Assembly (NCBI GenBank): GCA_019192445.1
Contig: JAHCMK010000002.1
Location: 558,001 to 622,000 of the forward strand
Source: Oceanococcus sp. HetDA_MAG_MS8
GTDB lineage: Bacteria; Pseudomonadota; Gammaproteobacteria; Nevskiales; Oceanococcaceae
DNA: 64,000 nucleotides
Direction of reading: 5' to 3'
Below the pieces are notes generated by a model that worked only from the letters and a program-made list of their open reading frames with translations, was not told the origin of the DNA and did not search any database. The position numbers and the translations under genes are program-made. Shown piece by piece: positions 28,931 through 37,540 of this stretch; the stretch's first letter is position 1; every line of letters begins with the position of its first letter.

Positions 28931-29860
28931 TCAACGAAATAACGTTTGGCCTAGGAACCCTGAGCTGATATCAATCGTTGGATCGATTCCGGATATAGAT
29001 AGCGTCAGTCGATCGAGGGGACCGCTCACGCGGTTGAGCTCAATACTATAGTTTCCAGAGGTGCTCTCGAAAGCCTCGAAGTCCCCTCCAAGTGGGGTTG
29101 GTATATAAGACTGCTCTCCCTCGGGTGTAACGATGTTAATCAACGCTAACTGATAAGAAGGTATTGCCTGAATAAATACTAGGCCACGAGGAGACTGGAT
29201 TGATGCCGAAACTTCACCTGAAATGACTCCACCTCCAATGCCTACGAAACTGGCTCCCACAACTGTTCCGTCAACATCACTATAATCATAAATAAAAGCC
29301 TCGTTTCCACTGCCAGCCGAAACTAAATCATAGGCGGTGTCGCAAGTAAAAGACCAACCAAAGCTGATGTCAGGTTGACTTGCAAAAGGAAGTGGCTTTT
29401 GTCCTTCTGATACCAAGGTGACGATAAATAGATTGCCAGAGCCTTCGACTGCTCGTGAACCTGTTACCCAATACGAGCGCCCGCTCGGAGACGTTCGGGT
29501 AGTTTCAAAATCACCGACACTGGTATAGACGGGTTGGTCCTGACCAAATGAGGATGACCCGAAGGACCGGCCGTTTTGGAAGTAAATCATATATGACGGG
29601 CCAACCGTATTAATCTCTCCTGAAAGATAATGCGAAAAGTTACAACTTGCACTCTGTGGAAGGTCGAAGACAAATTCGTAAGCTCTCTTATTAAAAGACT
29701 CAACGGTCGCCCAATGCAACTCAGTAACCTGAGTTAAATATGCAGAGGTAGCTTGTGTTCGACCTACGGCATTAGTCATGTCTCTATGCGAAGTGTCTTC
29801 TGCACAACCAAAGAATAAAGAACACAATATGATAAAAAAGGTCCTGGTGGGGAAGAACAT
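28931..29860 (-). CDS. Predicted lipoprotein between two paralogues
   Basis: The 309-residue product from ATG 29860 (MFFPTRTFFIILCSLFFGCAEDTS) has a hydrophobic leader and a lipobox-like FFGC. The frame is open to 29938, but the ATG at 29860 has GGAAAGAGG upstream and puts the leader at the N-terminus. The body is beta-rich with two cysteines (SCNFSHYL and FTCDTAYD). No known domain is recognised. Its position between two homologous exported proteins on one strand suggests a shared function. AT-rich codon use hints at transfer. Confidence 0.65.
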   Translation of the reverse strand: MFFPTRTFFIILCSLFFGCAEDTSHRDMTNAVGRTQATSAYLTQVTELHWATVESFNKRAYEFVFDLPQSASCNFSHYLSGEINTVGPSYMIYFQNGRSFGSSSFGQDQPVYTSVGDFETTRTSPSGRSYWVTGSRAVEGSGNLFIVTLVSEGQKPLPFASQPDISFGWSFTCDTAYDLVSAGSGNEAFIYDYSDVDGTVVGASFVGIGGGVISGEVSASIQSPRGLVFIQAIPSYQLALINIVTPEGEQSYIPTPLGGDFEAFESTSGNYSIELNRVSGPLDRLTLSISGIDPTIDISSGFLGQTLFR

Positions 29861-29934
29861 AGTATTGGCGCCTCTTTCCATTGGTGCTAAGTAAAGGTGG
29901 CAAGGTGTAAGTACACACTTGCCACCGTGATCTC

Positions 29935-30633
29935 TCAATCAAAGCAAACTTCAGCGACGACGCTAAAACTTCCACCTGATAAACCAAGCCCCGGATGTAG
30001 GGCGGAAGACTCATTGGTCAAACAATTGGGACGACCTACCACCACGGGAACAAACGTGGCCGGGTTACCGGCACCGGCAACAAACACGCCTCCGCCCGCC
30101 CTGCAAATCGTAGAAACAAGAACTACGGGCTGATCACTAGCTGAATAACATACTCCCACAGCAAGTGGAGCGGCCAATGCGCCAACATCTTGTGTGACGC
30201 CTACTGCCACCGCAAACATGCAAGAAGAGTAAAGTTCTGGTTCGGCAAGATAACTCGTACAGTCGGACTCTGCTCTAGCGTCTATGTTAAGTTTCGGTTG
30301 ACCGGTGCCGGTGTCGGGCGCATTTTGGTACTGCGCATTGATGACGCTGCCTGCCAGATATATCGCCGTCGAGGTAAGCGACGTAATCGTATCGCCGGTA
30401 GGTACTAGCCTAGGCGCGGACGAGCTGCGCATGGGCATTGGGATTTGGCTCTGAGCGCACTGCATAGCCTTGTTGGGGTCATCGGCGTGCACCGCGACGC
30501 ACTGATCAATGATGAAGGCTGAGGTGGGGTCGACAAGGGCCTTTGCCTCCTCCCAAGTCATGTCCACTGGGTCGGCGAGCGCGGCGGTGCTCGCGAAAAT
30601 TAAGCCCAAAGTAAGGCGAGTAAAACGAAACAT
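29935..30633 (-). CDS. Exported eight-cysteine protein, paralogue A
   Basis: The 232-residue product from ATG 30633 has signal peptide MFRFTRLTLGLIF to ALA and mature start DPVDMTWEEAKALVDP. It shares with paralogue B all eight cysteines, the block DCTSYLAEPELYSSC, AVGVCYSA, VLVSTIC and NESSALHPGLGLSGGS. No known family comes to mind. It is the first gene of the three-gene minus-strand group 30633 to 28134. The longer frame to 30714 lacks a signal peptide at its start and is rejected. Confidence 0.7.
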   Translation of the reverse strand: MFRFTRLTLGLIFASTAALADPVDMTWEEAKALVDPTSAFIIDQCVAVHADDPNKAMQCAQSQIPMPMRSSSAPRLVPTGDTITSLTSTAIYLAGSVINAQYQNAPDTGTGQPKLNIDARAESDCTSYLAEPELYSSCMFAVAVGVTQDVGALAAPLAVGVCYSASDQPVVLVSTICRAGGGVFVAGAGNPATFVPVVVGRPNCLTNESSALHPGLGLSGGSFSVVAEVCFD

Positions 30634-31064
30634 TAAAAATCTCCAGTCAAAAGCTGGGCTTTTCAACCACGCGAGCCCTCCACAGTCGCGCAAGCTGGAG
30701 ATCGAAGACGCCAAGCATTATTGCTTGCTTTTAGGCAGGCTCCGTAGGGTGGCACTCATGCTGTTGTGAGGCCCTTATATTGTTCTCCAGCCTTAGGTTT
30801 CCCTAGGTCTGGCATCTACGCTGCTTTAACTAAAACTAGAAGTCAAGGGCGTAACAAAAGATTCACGCCTTCCCTTGCCTTCTTAATTCATTGCTCAAAG
30901 CTTTAAGCGTCGGAGTAGAAAGGTGACCTAAGCCACGCTGTAATGGGAGTTTTTTTAGCGTGTTGCTAAGAAGGCCGGGTGCCGACCAGCCTAAGCTTGA
31001 GGCGGGATGACAACGCTCGACAGCTTATTTGCATATTTGGGCTAGGGGCGTTTACTACGCGCAC
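30634..31064. other. Non-coding region upstream of the eight-cysteine group
   Basis: About 430 bases between the fadE terminator and the paralogue A start carry no supported gene. The region should hold the promoter of the three-gene group on the minus strand. A TATAAG-like hexamer occurs near 30777 but no good -35 partner was found. It ends at the fadE terminator. Confidence 0.5.
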
Positions 31065-31088
31065 AAAAAAGCCCGGTAAAAACCGGGC
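31065..31088 (-). terminator. Intrinsic terminator of fadE
   Basis: GCCCGGT (31071-31077) and ACCGGGC (31082-31088) form a perfect stem with an AAAA loop. A run of A residues at 31065-31070 gives a U-tract on the minus strand. It lies 50 bases after the fadE stop. Confidence 0.88.
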
Positions 31089-31137
31089 CTTGTATCTTTT
31101 GCGGTAACCCAGAGGTCACCCTGAGATTGCGCTCGGC

Positions 31138-33606
31138 TTAGGCCGCTTCGCGGCTGGACTCCACGGCTTGCGGGGTCCACACCGGCATCACTTTGCTCCA
31201 ATCTTTGTTGAAGGCGTCGGTGATGATGGCGTCGCGACGCAGCTTGTCGTATTCGGCCACCTTCTCGCCTTCTTCGGCGCTGATGATGCCCTTTTCGACG
31301 CAGGCTTTGATCTGCTCTTCCACGGTGAAGCACAGCGGCGCAGCACCCTTGGCCACAGCCTTGTAGAACTTCAGGTACACCGGCTCAATTTCGATGAGGG
31401 TGTTGAAGGCGTGCTCCATGCGGCCGGTGGCGTCGTTGGGATCGCTGTTGATGTAGCACTCTTGCGTCAGCCGGTCGCGCAGGGCGCTGGGCTGCAGCAT
31501 GTGCGTGGCGATCTTGCCGCCGATGCGGTCGGAGACTGGCTTGTAGGACCGACCCAGCGGGAAGGCCATGAAGCGCAGGAAGCTGCCAATGGCTTTGGCC
31601 GGGAAGTTGGAGTAGAACTCGTCGAAGGCCTTGTTGATTTCGAAGAGAGCGTCATCCATGACCCACTGCACATAGGGCAGGTCTTCGGCTACGGCACCGT
31701 TGTCGTGGTAGTACTTCAGCGTGGCAGAGGCCATGTACAACTGGCTGAGTACATCGCCCAGACGCGCCGACAAACGCTCTTTACGCTTGAGTTCGCCACC
31801 GAGCACACCCATGGTGACATCGGAGGTGAAGGCCAGCGCCGAGCTCATGCGCTCCAGCTGTTTGAAGTACTTGGCCGTGGGGCCTTTGACCGGGCTGGTG
31901 CCCAGAGCGCCGCCGGTAAGGCCCAGCGTCAGTGCACGTACACCGCGGTTGACGGAGAAGCCGACGTGGCCCCAAAGCAGTTGGTCGAATTCCACCAGGT
32001 CATCGTTACGTGCGGCTTCCATTTCTGGGAACACGTAAGGATGGCAGCGGATAGCGCCCTGACCAAAGATCATCAGGTTCCGGGTCAGGATGTTGGCCCC
32101 TTCCACGGTGATGGCAATAGGGATGGAGCGGTAGCCGGCACCCAGGTAGTTGCGCGGGCCATCCATCACACCCCGGCCGCCGTGGACGTCCATGGCGTCG
32201 GTCATGATGGTGCGCATCATTTGGGTCATGTGGTACTTGGCCATGGCCGTAACCACCGAGGGGCTGCAGTTATCGACTGCAGAGGCGGTGAGACCCCGCA
32301 TAGCTTCCAGCTTGTAGGTCAAGCCGGCAATCCGTGCGGTGGCTTCTTGCACACCTTCAAACTGGCCCACCGAAGTCTTGAACTGACGACGGATGCGGCC
32401 AAAGGTACCGGTGTAGCGGTAGGCCATTTTGCCCGCAGCAGCCGACAGGGCTGGCAGCGAGATACCGCGACCCGCGGAGAGGCACTCCACCAGCATGCGC
32501 CAGCCTTTACCGGCTTTCTCACGACCACCAATGATGTAGTCCAGCGGCACGAACACGTCTTTGCCGTTGATGGGGCCGTTCATGAATGGTGTTTCAGCTG
32601 GACGGTGGCGGCGGCCAATTTCGATACCCGGATGGGTGGCGGGTAGCAGCAAGCAGGTGATGCCGTATTCCACCTTGTCTTTGTCGCCCAGCAGACCATC
32701 GGGGTCGTACATTTTCACGGCCAGTCCAATCACGTCTGCGATGGGGGCCAAGGTGATCCAACGTTTGGAGAAGTTCAGCTTCAGGCCTAGCACTTCTTCA
32801 CCGTTATGTTCGCCTTTGCACACCACGGCGGTGTCTGGGATGGCACCAGCGTCCGAACCCGCTTCCGGGCCGGTGAGGCCGAAGCAAGGGATGAATTCAC
32901 CGCTGGCCAGCTTGGGCAGGATGTCTTTCTTCTGCTGCTCGGTGCCGTAGTGCATCAGCAGCTCGCCGGGGCCGAGAGAGTTCGGCACCATCACGGTTAC
33001 CGCACCCACAATGGAGCGGGTAGCCAGTTTGGTGACAACAACGCTTTGCGCATAGGCAGAGAAGCCCAGACCGCCCCATTCCTTGGAAATGAGCATGGCG
33101 AAGAAGCGTTTCTCGCGCATGTAATCCCAGACTTCCTTGGGCAGGTCTTTGTCTTCCATGACCTTCCACTCGTCCATCATCTTGCAGAGTTCTTCGCACT
33201 CGTTATCGATGAAGGATTGTTCTTCGGCAGTGAGCTCGGTGAGCTTGAAGCTCATGAGCTTGTTCCAGTCGGGCTTGCCGCGGAACATCTCGCCTTCCCA
33301 CCACACATCACCCGCTTCCAGCGCTTCGCGCTCGGTGGAGGTCATGTCGGGGAGTACGGCCTTGAAGCCCTTGAAGATGGGCTTGGTGACCACAGCACGA
33401 CGCACGGCCGTGATGTTGAACAGGGCGGCCAGCGGCAGGAAAATGGCCAGGGCCACGGTCAAGCCTGTGCTGCCCATGGCTCCGACCTGGTTTAGGCCCA
33501 CAAAATAGGCCAGGAAGGCCGCTGTCCAAATCCACAGCTTGGCGCCTTTGTAAGCCAAGGCCCAGAACAGGGCGAGGCCGGCGAGCAGAGAGAGTGTTGT
33601 CGTCAT
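31138..33606 (-). CDS. fadE: Acyl-CoA dehydrogenase FadE
   Basis: FadE catalyses the first oxidation of fatty acid beta-oxidation using FAD. The 822-residue protein is the long FadE form (E. coli 814). It has an N-terminal hydrophobic segment for membrane association, the substrate and FAD loop CFGLTGPEAGSDAGAIPDTAV, SKRWITLAPIADVIG, the HGGRGVMDGPRNYLG segment, and a C-terminal extension absent from short acyl-CoA dehydrogenases. A TetR regulator lies 39 bases upstream on the same strand and probably controls it. Confidence 0.96.
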   Translation of the reverse strand: MTTTLSLLAGLALFWALAYKGAKLWIWTAAFLAYFVGLNQVGAMGSTGLTVALAIFLPLAALFNITAVRRAVVTKPIFKGFKAVLPDMTSTEREALEAGDVWWEGEMFRGKPDWNKLMSFKLTELTAEEQSFIDNECEELCKMMDEWKVMEDKDLPKEVWDYMREKRFFAMLISKEWGGLGFSAYAQSVVVTKLATRSIVGAVTVMVPNSLGPGELLMHYGTEQQKKDILPKLASGEFIPCFGLTGPEAGSDAGAIPDTAVVCKGEHNGEEVLGLKLNFSKRWITLAPIADVIGLAVKMYDPDGLLGDKDKVEYGITCLLLPATHPGIEIGRRHRPAETPFMNGPINGKDVFVPLDYIIGGREKAGKGWRMLVECLSAGRGISLPALSAAAGKMAYRYTGTFGRIRRQFKTSVGQFEGVQEATARIAGLTYKLEAMRGLTASAVDNCSPSVVTAMAKYHMTQMMRTIMTDAMDVHGGRGVMDGPRNYLGAGYRSIPIAITVEGANILTRNLMIFGQGAIRCHPYVFPEMEAARNDDLVEFDQLLWGHVGFSVNRGVRALTLGLTGGALGTSPVKGPTAKYFKQLERMSSALAFTSDVTMGVLGGELKRKERLSARLGDVLSQLYMASATLKYYHDNGAVAEDLPYVQWVMDDALFEINKAFDEFYSNFPAKAIGSFLRFMAFPLGRSYKPVSDRIGGKIATHMLQPSALRDRLTQECYINSDPNDATGRMEHAFNTLIEIEPVYLKFYKAVAKGAAPLCFTVEEQIKACVEKGIISAEEGEKVAEYDKLRRDAIITDAFNKDWSKVMPVWTPQAVESSREAA

Positions 33607-33645
33607 GGAAATGACTCCTGTGTGTTTTCTCGGGGGAGAAAGGGA

Positions 33646-34239
33646 TCAGCCCGCTTTGCGAACCGGTTCTAAAACCGGTTGCCGCGGAACCAAAGTGTTG
33701 ATGCACAGCCGCAGGTATTCCTGCATATCCGAACCCTGTGGCAATGCATCGGGGTTATCACGCGCTAGCTGCAGGCCGCCCACAAATGTGGAATAGGCGA
33801 AGGTGGCCCAGCGTCGCGCTTCTTCTGGAGCTTGCCCGAGCGCGATATAGCAATCTCGGACAAATTCCAGCCGACGTTTGGTGACACGACGGATGAATTC
33901 ACCAATGACGGGGTCGTCACTGGCCGCTGCCAACGCCAACATTAAACGGCCGGTGCGTGAGGACGTCGTGGCCTCGCGGAACACGGCGTTCAGGCGCTTA
34001 CGAGGATCGTCGATCGTTTGTGCTAACGCGAAGATGTCATCGGTTTCGCTTTTTTCCCAGAGCGCCAAGGCAGCCTGAATGAGGGCCTGACGGCTGCGGA
34101 AGTGCCAGTAGAAGCTGCCTTTGGTCACATTCAGCTCACGCGCCAACGACTCCACGGACACAGCAGCCAATCCTCCACGCGCAATGGCGTCGAGTGCGGC
34201 GGCGGCCCAGTCGTCAGCGGTGAGGTTGGCTTGCTTCAT
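33646..34239 (-). CDS. TetR-family regulator upstream of fadE
   Basis: The 197-residue protein has an N-terminal TetR helix-turn-helix (IARGGLAAVSVESLARELNVTKGSFYWHFRSRQALIQAAL) and a variable ligand-binding domain. It is co-directional with fadE, 39 bases apart, and two operator-like palindromes lie just upstream of its start (34245-34287). This suggests autoregulation and control of fadE, probably by an acyl-CoA or fatty acid ligand. The ligand is inference from context. Confidence 0.92.
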   Translation of the reverse strand: MKQANLTADDWAAAALDAIARGGLAAVSVESLARELNVTKGSFYWHFRSRQALIQAALALWEKSETDDIFALAQTIDDPRKRLNAVFREATTSSRTGRLMLALAAASDDPVIGEFIRRVTKRRLEFVRDCYIALGQAPEEARRWATFAYSTFVGGLQLARDNPDALPQGSDMQEYLRLCINTLVPRQPVLEPVRKAG

Positions 34240-34244
34240 TCATC

Positions 34245-34287
34245 CATACGCTTGCGTATTGTGCGAGGCAACATACCACTGCGTATG
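34245..34287. promoter_or_regulatory. Paired TetR operator-like palindromes
   Basis: CATACGCTTGCGTATT (34245-34260) and CATACCACTGCGTATG (34272-34287) share the pattern CATAC-N6-GTAT and begin 27 bases apart. They lie 5 to 48 bases before the TetR start codon. Their symmetry and placement fit binding of TetR dimers that repress the TetR-fadE unit. Confidence 0.6.
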
Positions 34288-34382
34288 GAGGGCCGTCAAG
34301 CCGGAATTTGTGTTGCGCAGCCGGCCAATCCCCAGCGTCAAAAAGGTCGTCAACGAATTTGCTACCAAGGTCTGACGATCTT

Positions 34383-34396
34383 TTGACTCAGGTCAA
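34383..34396. promoter_or_regulatory. FNR-like dyad upstream of the OmpW gene
   Basis: TTGACTCAGGTCAA is a perfect 5+4+5 dyad, differing from the FNR/ANR consensus TTGAT-N4-ATCAA by one symmetric base per half. A weak -10-like TAGCCT at 34419-34424 would put the dyad near -41.5, the class II activator position. OmpW genes are FNR-regulated in enterics, so the site is plausible but unproven. Confidence 0.4.
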
Positions 34397-34465
34397 TTTG
34401 ACCTTCGCGCTTGGGCTCTAGCCTGTAGCTGCACTTGAACAACAAACACTGGGAAGGACCCAAAC

Positions 34466-35161
34466 ATGAACATGCGCAATCGCTCCACTCTGACCGCTGC
34501 TGTGCTCGGCCTCAGCAGTTTGACTGCCCCCGCATGGGCCTATGAGGCTGGTGACTGGATTGTGCGTGGCGGCTTAGCAGGAGTCTTTCCTCAGGACTCC
34601 AGCAGTGAGGTGGGCCCATTTCCCGACAGTGGCGTCAGTGTTGATAACGGCTACGGTGTTGGCATTTCCTTGAGCTACATGATGAGCTCTTCCTTCGCCG
34701 TGGAATTACTCGGCGCTCTGCCATTCAGTCACGACATTCAGGCCGAAGGCAGTTTGTCGGACTTCGGCCAAATTGGTGAAACCAAGCACCTGCCGCCAAC
34801 TCTGCTCGCCAACTATTACCTGCCTAAGTTGGCAAACGGCACGATTCAGCCTTATGCCGGTGTGGGCTTTAACTACACCTTGTTCTTCGATGAAGACACT
34901 ACCGATTCTTTGAACCCAGCTATTGGTGAATACGATCTGGAGTTGGAAGACTCCACCGGTATCGCCCTGCAACTCGGCGCCGACTTTGATGTGGGTAACG
35001 ATATTCAGTTCAACATTGGTATGTGGTGGATCGATATTGATACCACCGGCACGGTGAGCTTCGAGGGTGATCCGGCTGATCCCAGCGACGATGGCACGGC
35101 CACCGTCGACGTGGATATCGACCCCATCGTTCTCATGATTGGCTTCGCCAAGCGCTTTTAA
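34466..35161 (+). CDS. OmpW-family outer-membrane protein
   Basis: The product is an 8-stranded barrel of the OmpW/AlkL family, thought to pass small hydrophobic compounds across the outer membrane. It has a signal peptide ending PAWA, then WIVRGGLAGVFPQDSS, ELLGALPFSHDI, KHLPPTLLANYYL and IQPYAGVGFNYTLFFDE, which are diagnostic family segments, and ends in FAKRF. Loops are rich in Asp and Glu. Nearby fadE is consistent with lipid or alkane use. A strong terminator follows. Confidence 0.93.
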   Translation: MNMRNRSTLTAAVLGLSSLTAPAWAYEAGDWIVRGGLAGVFPQDSSSEVGPFPDSGVSVDNGYGVGISLSYMMSSSFAVELLGALPFSHDIQAEGSLSDFGQIGETKHLPPTLLANYYLPKLANGTIQPYAGVGFNYTLFFDEDTTDSLNPAIGEYDLELEDSTGIALQLGADFDVGNDIQFNIGMWWIDIDTTGTVSFEGDPADPSDDGTATVDVDIDPIVLMIGFAKRF

Positions 35162-35210
35162 CACCCCTTTCTCCCCAAGATGGGCTGATCTCCTCGCAGC
35201 CCTCCCCTCC

Positions 35211-35238
35211 AGAGCTGGCTGAGGCCAGCTCTTTTTTT
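35211..35238 (+). terminator. Intrinsic terminator after the OmpW gene
   Basis: AGAGCTGGC (35211-35219) pairs with GCCAGCTCT (35224-35232) across a 4-base loop, followed by a run of seven T residues (35232-35238). It separates the OmpW gene from the LysE-type gene. Confidence 0.92.
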
Positions 35239-35291
35239 GTCCGCAGATGTAGCATGCTCTGGGTACGCGGCAACAGGGAGGGGCATAAGGG

Positions 35292-35912
35292 ATGGCGATG
35301 GAACTGGCAGACTGGGTCGGACTACTCAGTACGCTATTTATATTGGCGGTTGTGCCCGGATCTACCGATGCGGTGATAGTGGCGCGCAGTTTGCAGTCCG
35401 GCTCCAAGGCTGGGCTGGCCATGGTTTTGGGCGTAGTCGTAGCCGATTTGGTGTTCGTACTCATTGCCGTATTCAGCCTGCAGTTGTTGCTGAATACCCT
35501 CGGGCCCCTCTTCCTGCTCGTACGGCTGGGCATGGCGGTGTGGTTGGCGCACATGGGTTGGCTTATCTGGCGCAGCCGAGGCCAGCCCCCCAGTGTTCAG
35601 CTCCAGGCCAATGCGCGCAATGACTTTTTCCGCGGTTTTTTTCTCACTCTGGCTGACCCTAAGGCCATTGTGTTTTACATGGGGCTGTTGCCGGCCTTTA
35701 TGTCTTTATCGCCACTGTATCTGCCCGACTTGGTGGGGTTGTTGCTGGCGGTCACCGTGGGTGTGGGCACCGTGAAGGCTCTGTATGTGCTGTTGGCGAC
35801 ACAGGCGCGCCATTGGTTGGGGCATGGTCAGGGGCTGAGCCTGATGCAAAGTGTGAGCGCCATCGTAGTTTGGGCCTGCGCCGTGTTGTTGCTGCTGCGT
35901 CCGGCTTTGTGA
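35292..35912 (+). CDS. LysE/RhtB family amino acid exporter
   Basis: The 206-residue protein has about six hydrophobic segments and the family N-terminal signature VVPGSTDAVIVARSLQSGSKAGLAMVLGV, plus NDFFRGFFLTLADPKAIVFYMGLLPAF. It is predicted to export an amino acid or related metabolite from the inner membrane. An ATG two codons later (35298) is an alternative start. It follows the OmpW terminator, so it has its own promoter. Confidence 0.9.
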   Translation: MAMELADWVGLLSTLFILAVVPGSTDAVIVARSLQSGSKAGLAMVLGVVVADLVFVLIAVFSLQLLLNTLGPLFLLVRLGMAVWLAHMGWLIWRSRGQPPSVQLQANARNDFFRGFFLTLADPKAIVFYMGLLPAFMSLSPLYLPDLVGLLLAVTVGVGTVKALYVLLATQARHWLGHGQGLSLMQSVSAIVVWACAVLLLLRPAL

Positions 35913-36030
35913 GCAGCCAGCTTTACAGATTAACGGCGAACTTCGGAGCCTCCATCGTGCGCGGCGTGGGCTGAGATGACTGCCTGAGTTGGACATGATG
36001 TCGCTGTTACAAGCTGCTACATTCCCTACC

Positions 36031-36600
36031 ATGAATCGGCAAGTTCCCCTGCGCTGGGCTCTACTCGCAGCCCTCATAATGGTCGCGGGCGTTGTTGCGG
36101 CTGAAGACACCCCTGCTGGTGCTCCAACGCCACAGCCCCTACCTTGTAGCCAAGACGAATACCGCCAATTCGATTTTTGGCTGGGCCGCTGGGAGGTTCG
36201 TAACCCTCAAGGAAAGGTGGTGGGTTACAACCGCGTGGCTAAGGACTATGACGATTGCGTCATTCGGGAAGCGTACCGTGGCAAGAGTGGGTACAGAGGT
36301 GAAAGCCTGAATACCTATGACCTCGGTCGCAATTTATGGACTCAAACCTGGGTGGACAACCAAGGAACGCTATTGCGCTTGCAGGGGCAGTGGGAAGCGA
36401 ATGCGATGCGCTTAGCGGGGCAGGTCGTGAACGAGTCTGGCGTCCAAGACCATCGCATCCGTTGGACCCCGCTGCCCGACGGTGGTGTGCGCCAGCTCTG
36501 GGAGCGGCGTCCGGCAGATCAACCCCAAGGTGAGTGGACGATCGTTTTTGACGGCTGGTACCGCAAGGTTTCCGCCATGCCCAGCGGGCAGTCCTTCTAA
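36031..36600 (+). CDS. Exported protein with DUF1579-like fold
   Basis: The 189-residue product from ATG 36031 has a signal peptide ending VVAAED. A lipocalin or nitrobindin-like beta domain opens with CSQDEYRQFDFWLGRWEVRNPQGKVVGYN. The FDFWLGxWE motif recurs in DUF1579-type proteins of unknown function. The frame begins at 35989, but residues before Met15 are unlike a leader. The stop overlaps the next ATG (TAATG), suggesting coupling to the small gene downstream. Confidence 0.75.
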   Translation: MNRQVPLRWALLAALIMVAGVVAAEDTPAGAPTPQPLPCSQDEYRQFDFWLGRWEVRNPQGKVVGYNRVAKDYDDCVIREAYRGKSGYRGESLNTYDLGRNLWTQTWVDNQGTLLRLQGQWEANAMRLAGQVVNESGVQDHRIRWTPLPDGGVRQLWERRPADQPQGEWTIVFDGWYRKVSAMPSGQSF

Positions 36601-36827
36601 TGCAGTTGGACACCTGGGTTCCCGTCGTTGAGGGACGCTATCTGGGGCATTGGTGCCGGGTGGAGGCTGATCCCGAGGGTGATGGGTTTTGTGTGATGGT
36701 GCGGCGCCAGCCCAACGAGACAGCAGAGCTGCGGTTTTCCGACTGGTTGCCAAGTTTCGAGGCCCTGCATACCGCTCTGCGTGACTATGACTGGGACGTT
36801 GATTGGCAGGCGGCAATCAAACCCTAA
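36600..36827 (+). CDS. Small acidic hypothetical protein
   Basis: This 75-residue protein (MQLDTWVPVVEGRYLGHWCRVEAD, ending DWQAAIKP) is unrecognised. Reality is supported by TAATG coupling to the exported protein upstream and by normal codon composition. It is acidic and Trp-rich with no signal peptide or membrane segment. It ends 15 bases before the convergent Grx-like/DUF3429 gene. Confidence 0.6.
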   Translation: MQLDTWVPVVEGRYLGHWCRVEADPEGDGFCVMVRRQPNETAELRFSDWLPSFEALHTALRDYDWDVDWQAAIKP

Positions 36828-36842
36828 GCCGACGTCGATGGG

Positions 36843-37526
36843 CTAAGGCAGCAGCCATGCTCCCAGCAGCAAACTCAATGTGGCGCCGGCTGTGGCAATC
36901 AGACGAAGCTGCCAGTAACGCCGATTGATTCTCCCCATGCGCAGGCTTTGGCGGTCCAGTGCCAGCAGGCTGACTAAGGCGAAAGCGATGACCACAGCGT
37001 ACTGCGCTGCGGGGAGTAGGCTGGCCGGAAGCAGAATCAACACCGGCAGCGTGGTGAGCAGCAAAACGCCGCCGGCTGCTGGGTTGCGAACCCGGTCCAT
37101 CCAATGCGTACCACTCATAAACGCGAGAATGAGTCCTGCGTAGAGTAGCCACACAGGCTGTGCCCATGTTGCGGCAGGCGTCATGCTCAACGCCAGGCCC
37201 AGAAAGAACGGCGCGATACCCGCCAAGGTCCAGATGACGGCGCCCTGACCAGGCCAGGAGGGCATGGCCGCCTGCGCTGCAGGCTGTTGCTGCAGCCAGC
37301 TTTGTAACTCCTGTTCTCCACCCAAGAATGTGTCGCCTACAAAGACCATAGGCAATGTGGTCCAGCGATGCTGATCTTGCATGTCATGAAAAGCACTGCG
37401 ATTGGCAGCCGAGCCCATACTCAAAGTGATGCGCTCCACGGGTAGCTCATGTTGCTTTGCCAACTCTTCAATGCCCCGAATATCGGTGAGCTTGCTGGTG
37501 TACACACGGATAGGCGATTGGCTCAT
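36843..37526 (-). CDS. Glutaredoxin-like/DUF3429 fusion membrane protein
   Basis: Residues 1-80 of this 227-residue protein resemble glutaredoxin (PIRVYTSKLTDIRGIEELAKQ, then TTLPMVFVGDTFLGGEQEL), where TLPMVFVGDTFLGG matches the cis-Pro/GG glutathione site. The CPYC active site is replaced by a cysteine-free TSKLTD. A Gln-rich linker leads to five or so hydrophobic helices matching DUF3429 (SGTHWMDRVRNPAAGG). Start ATG 37526 lies 15 bases after the DUF3080 stop. It is the last gene of a three-gene unit. Confidence 0.8.
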   Translation of the reverse strand: MSQSPIRVYTSKLTDIRGIEELAKQHELPVERITLSMGSAANRSAFHDMQDQHRWTTLPMVFVGDTFLGGEQELQSWLQQQPAAQAAMPSWPGQGAVIWTLAGIAPFFLGLALSMTPAATWAQPVWLLYAGLILAFMSGTHWMDRVRNPAAGGVLLLTTLPVLILLPASLLPAAQYAVVIAFALVSLLALDRQSLRMGRINRRYWQLRLIATAGATLSLLLGAWLLP

Positions 37527-37540
37527 CGTCGGGCTGATCC

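Noticed and set aside
31168-32646. Long open frame (492 codons) on the plus strand opposite fadE
   Set aside because: It lies wholly antisense to a clearly conserved FadE protein, its product is His/Gly-rich and unlike any family, and it arises from the third-position GC bias of fadE.
34706-35554. Minus-strand frame of 282 codons across the OmpW gene and LysE start
   Set aside because: It crosses the strong terminator at 35211-35238 and two well-supported plus-strand genes.
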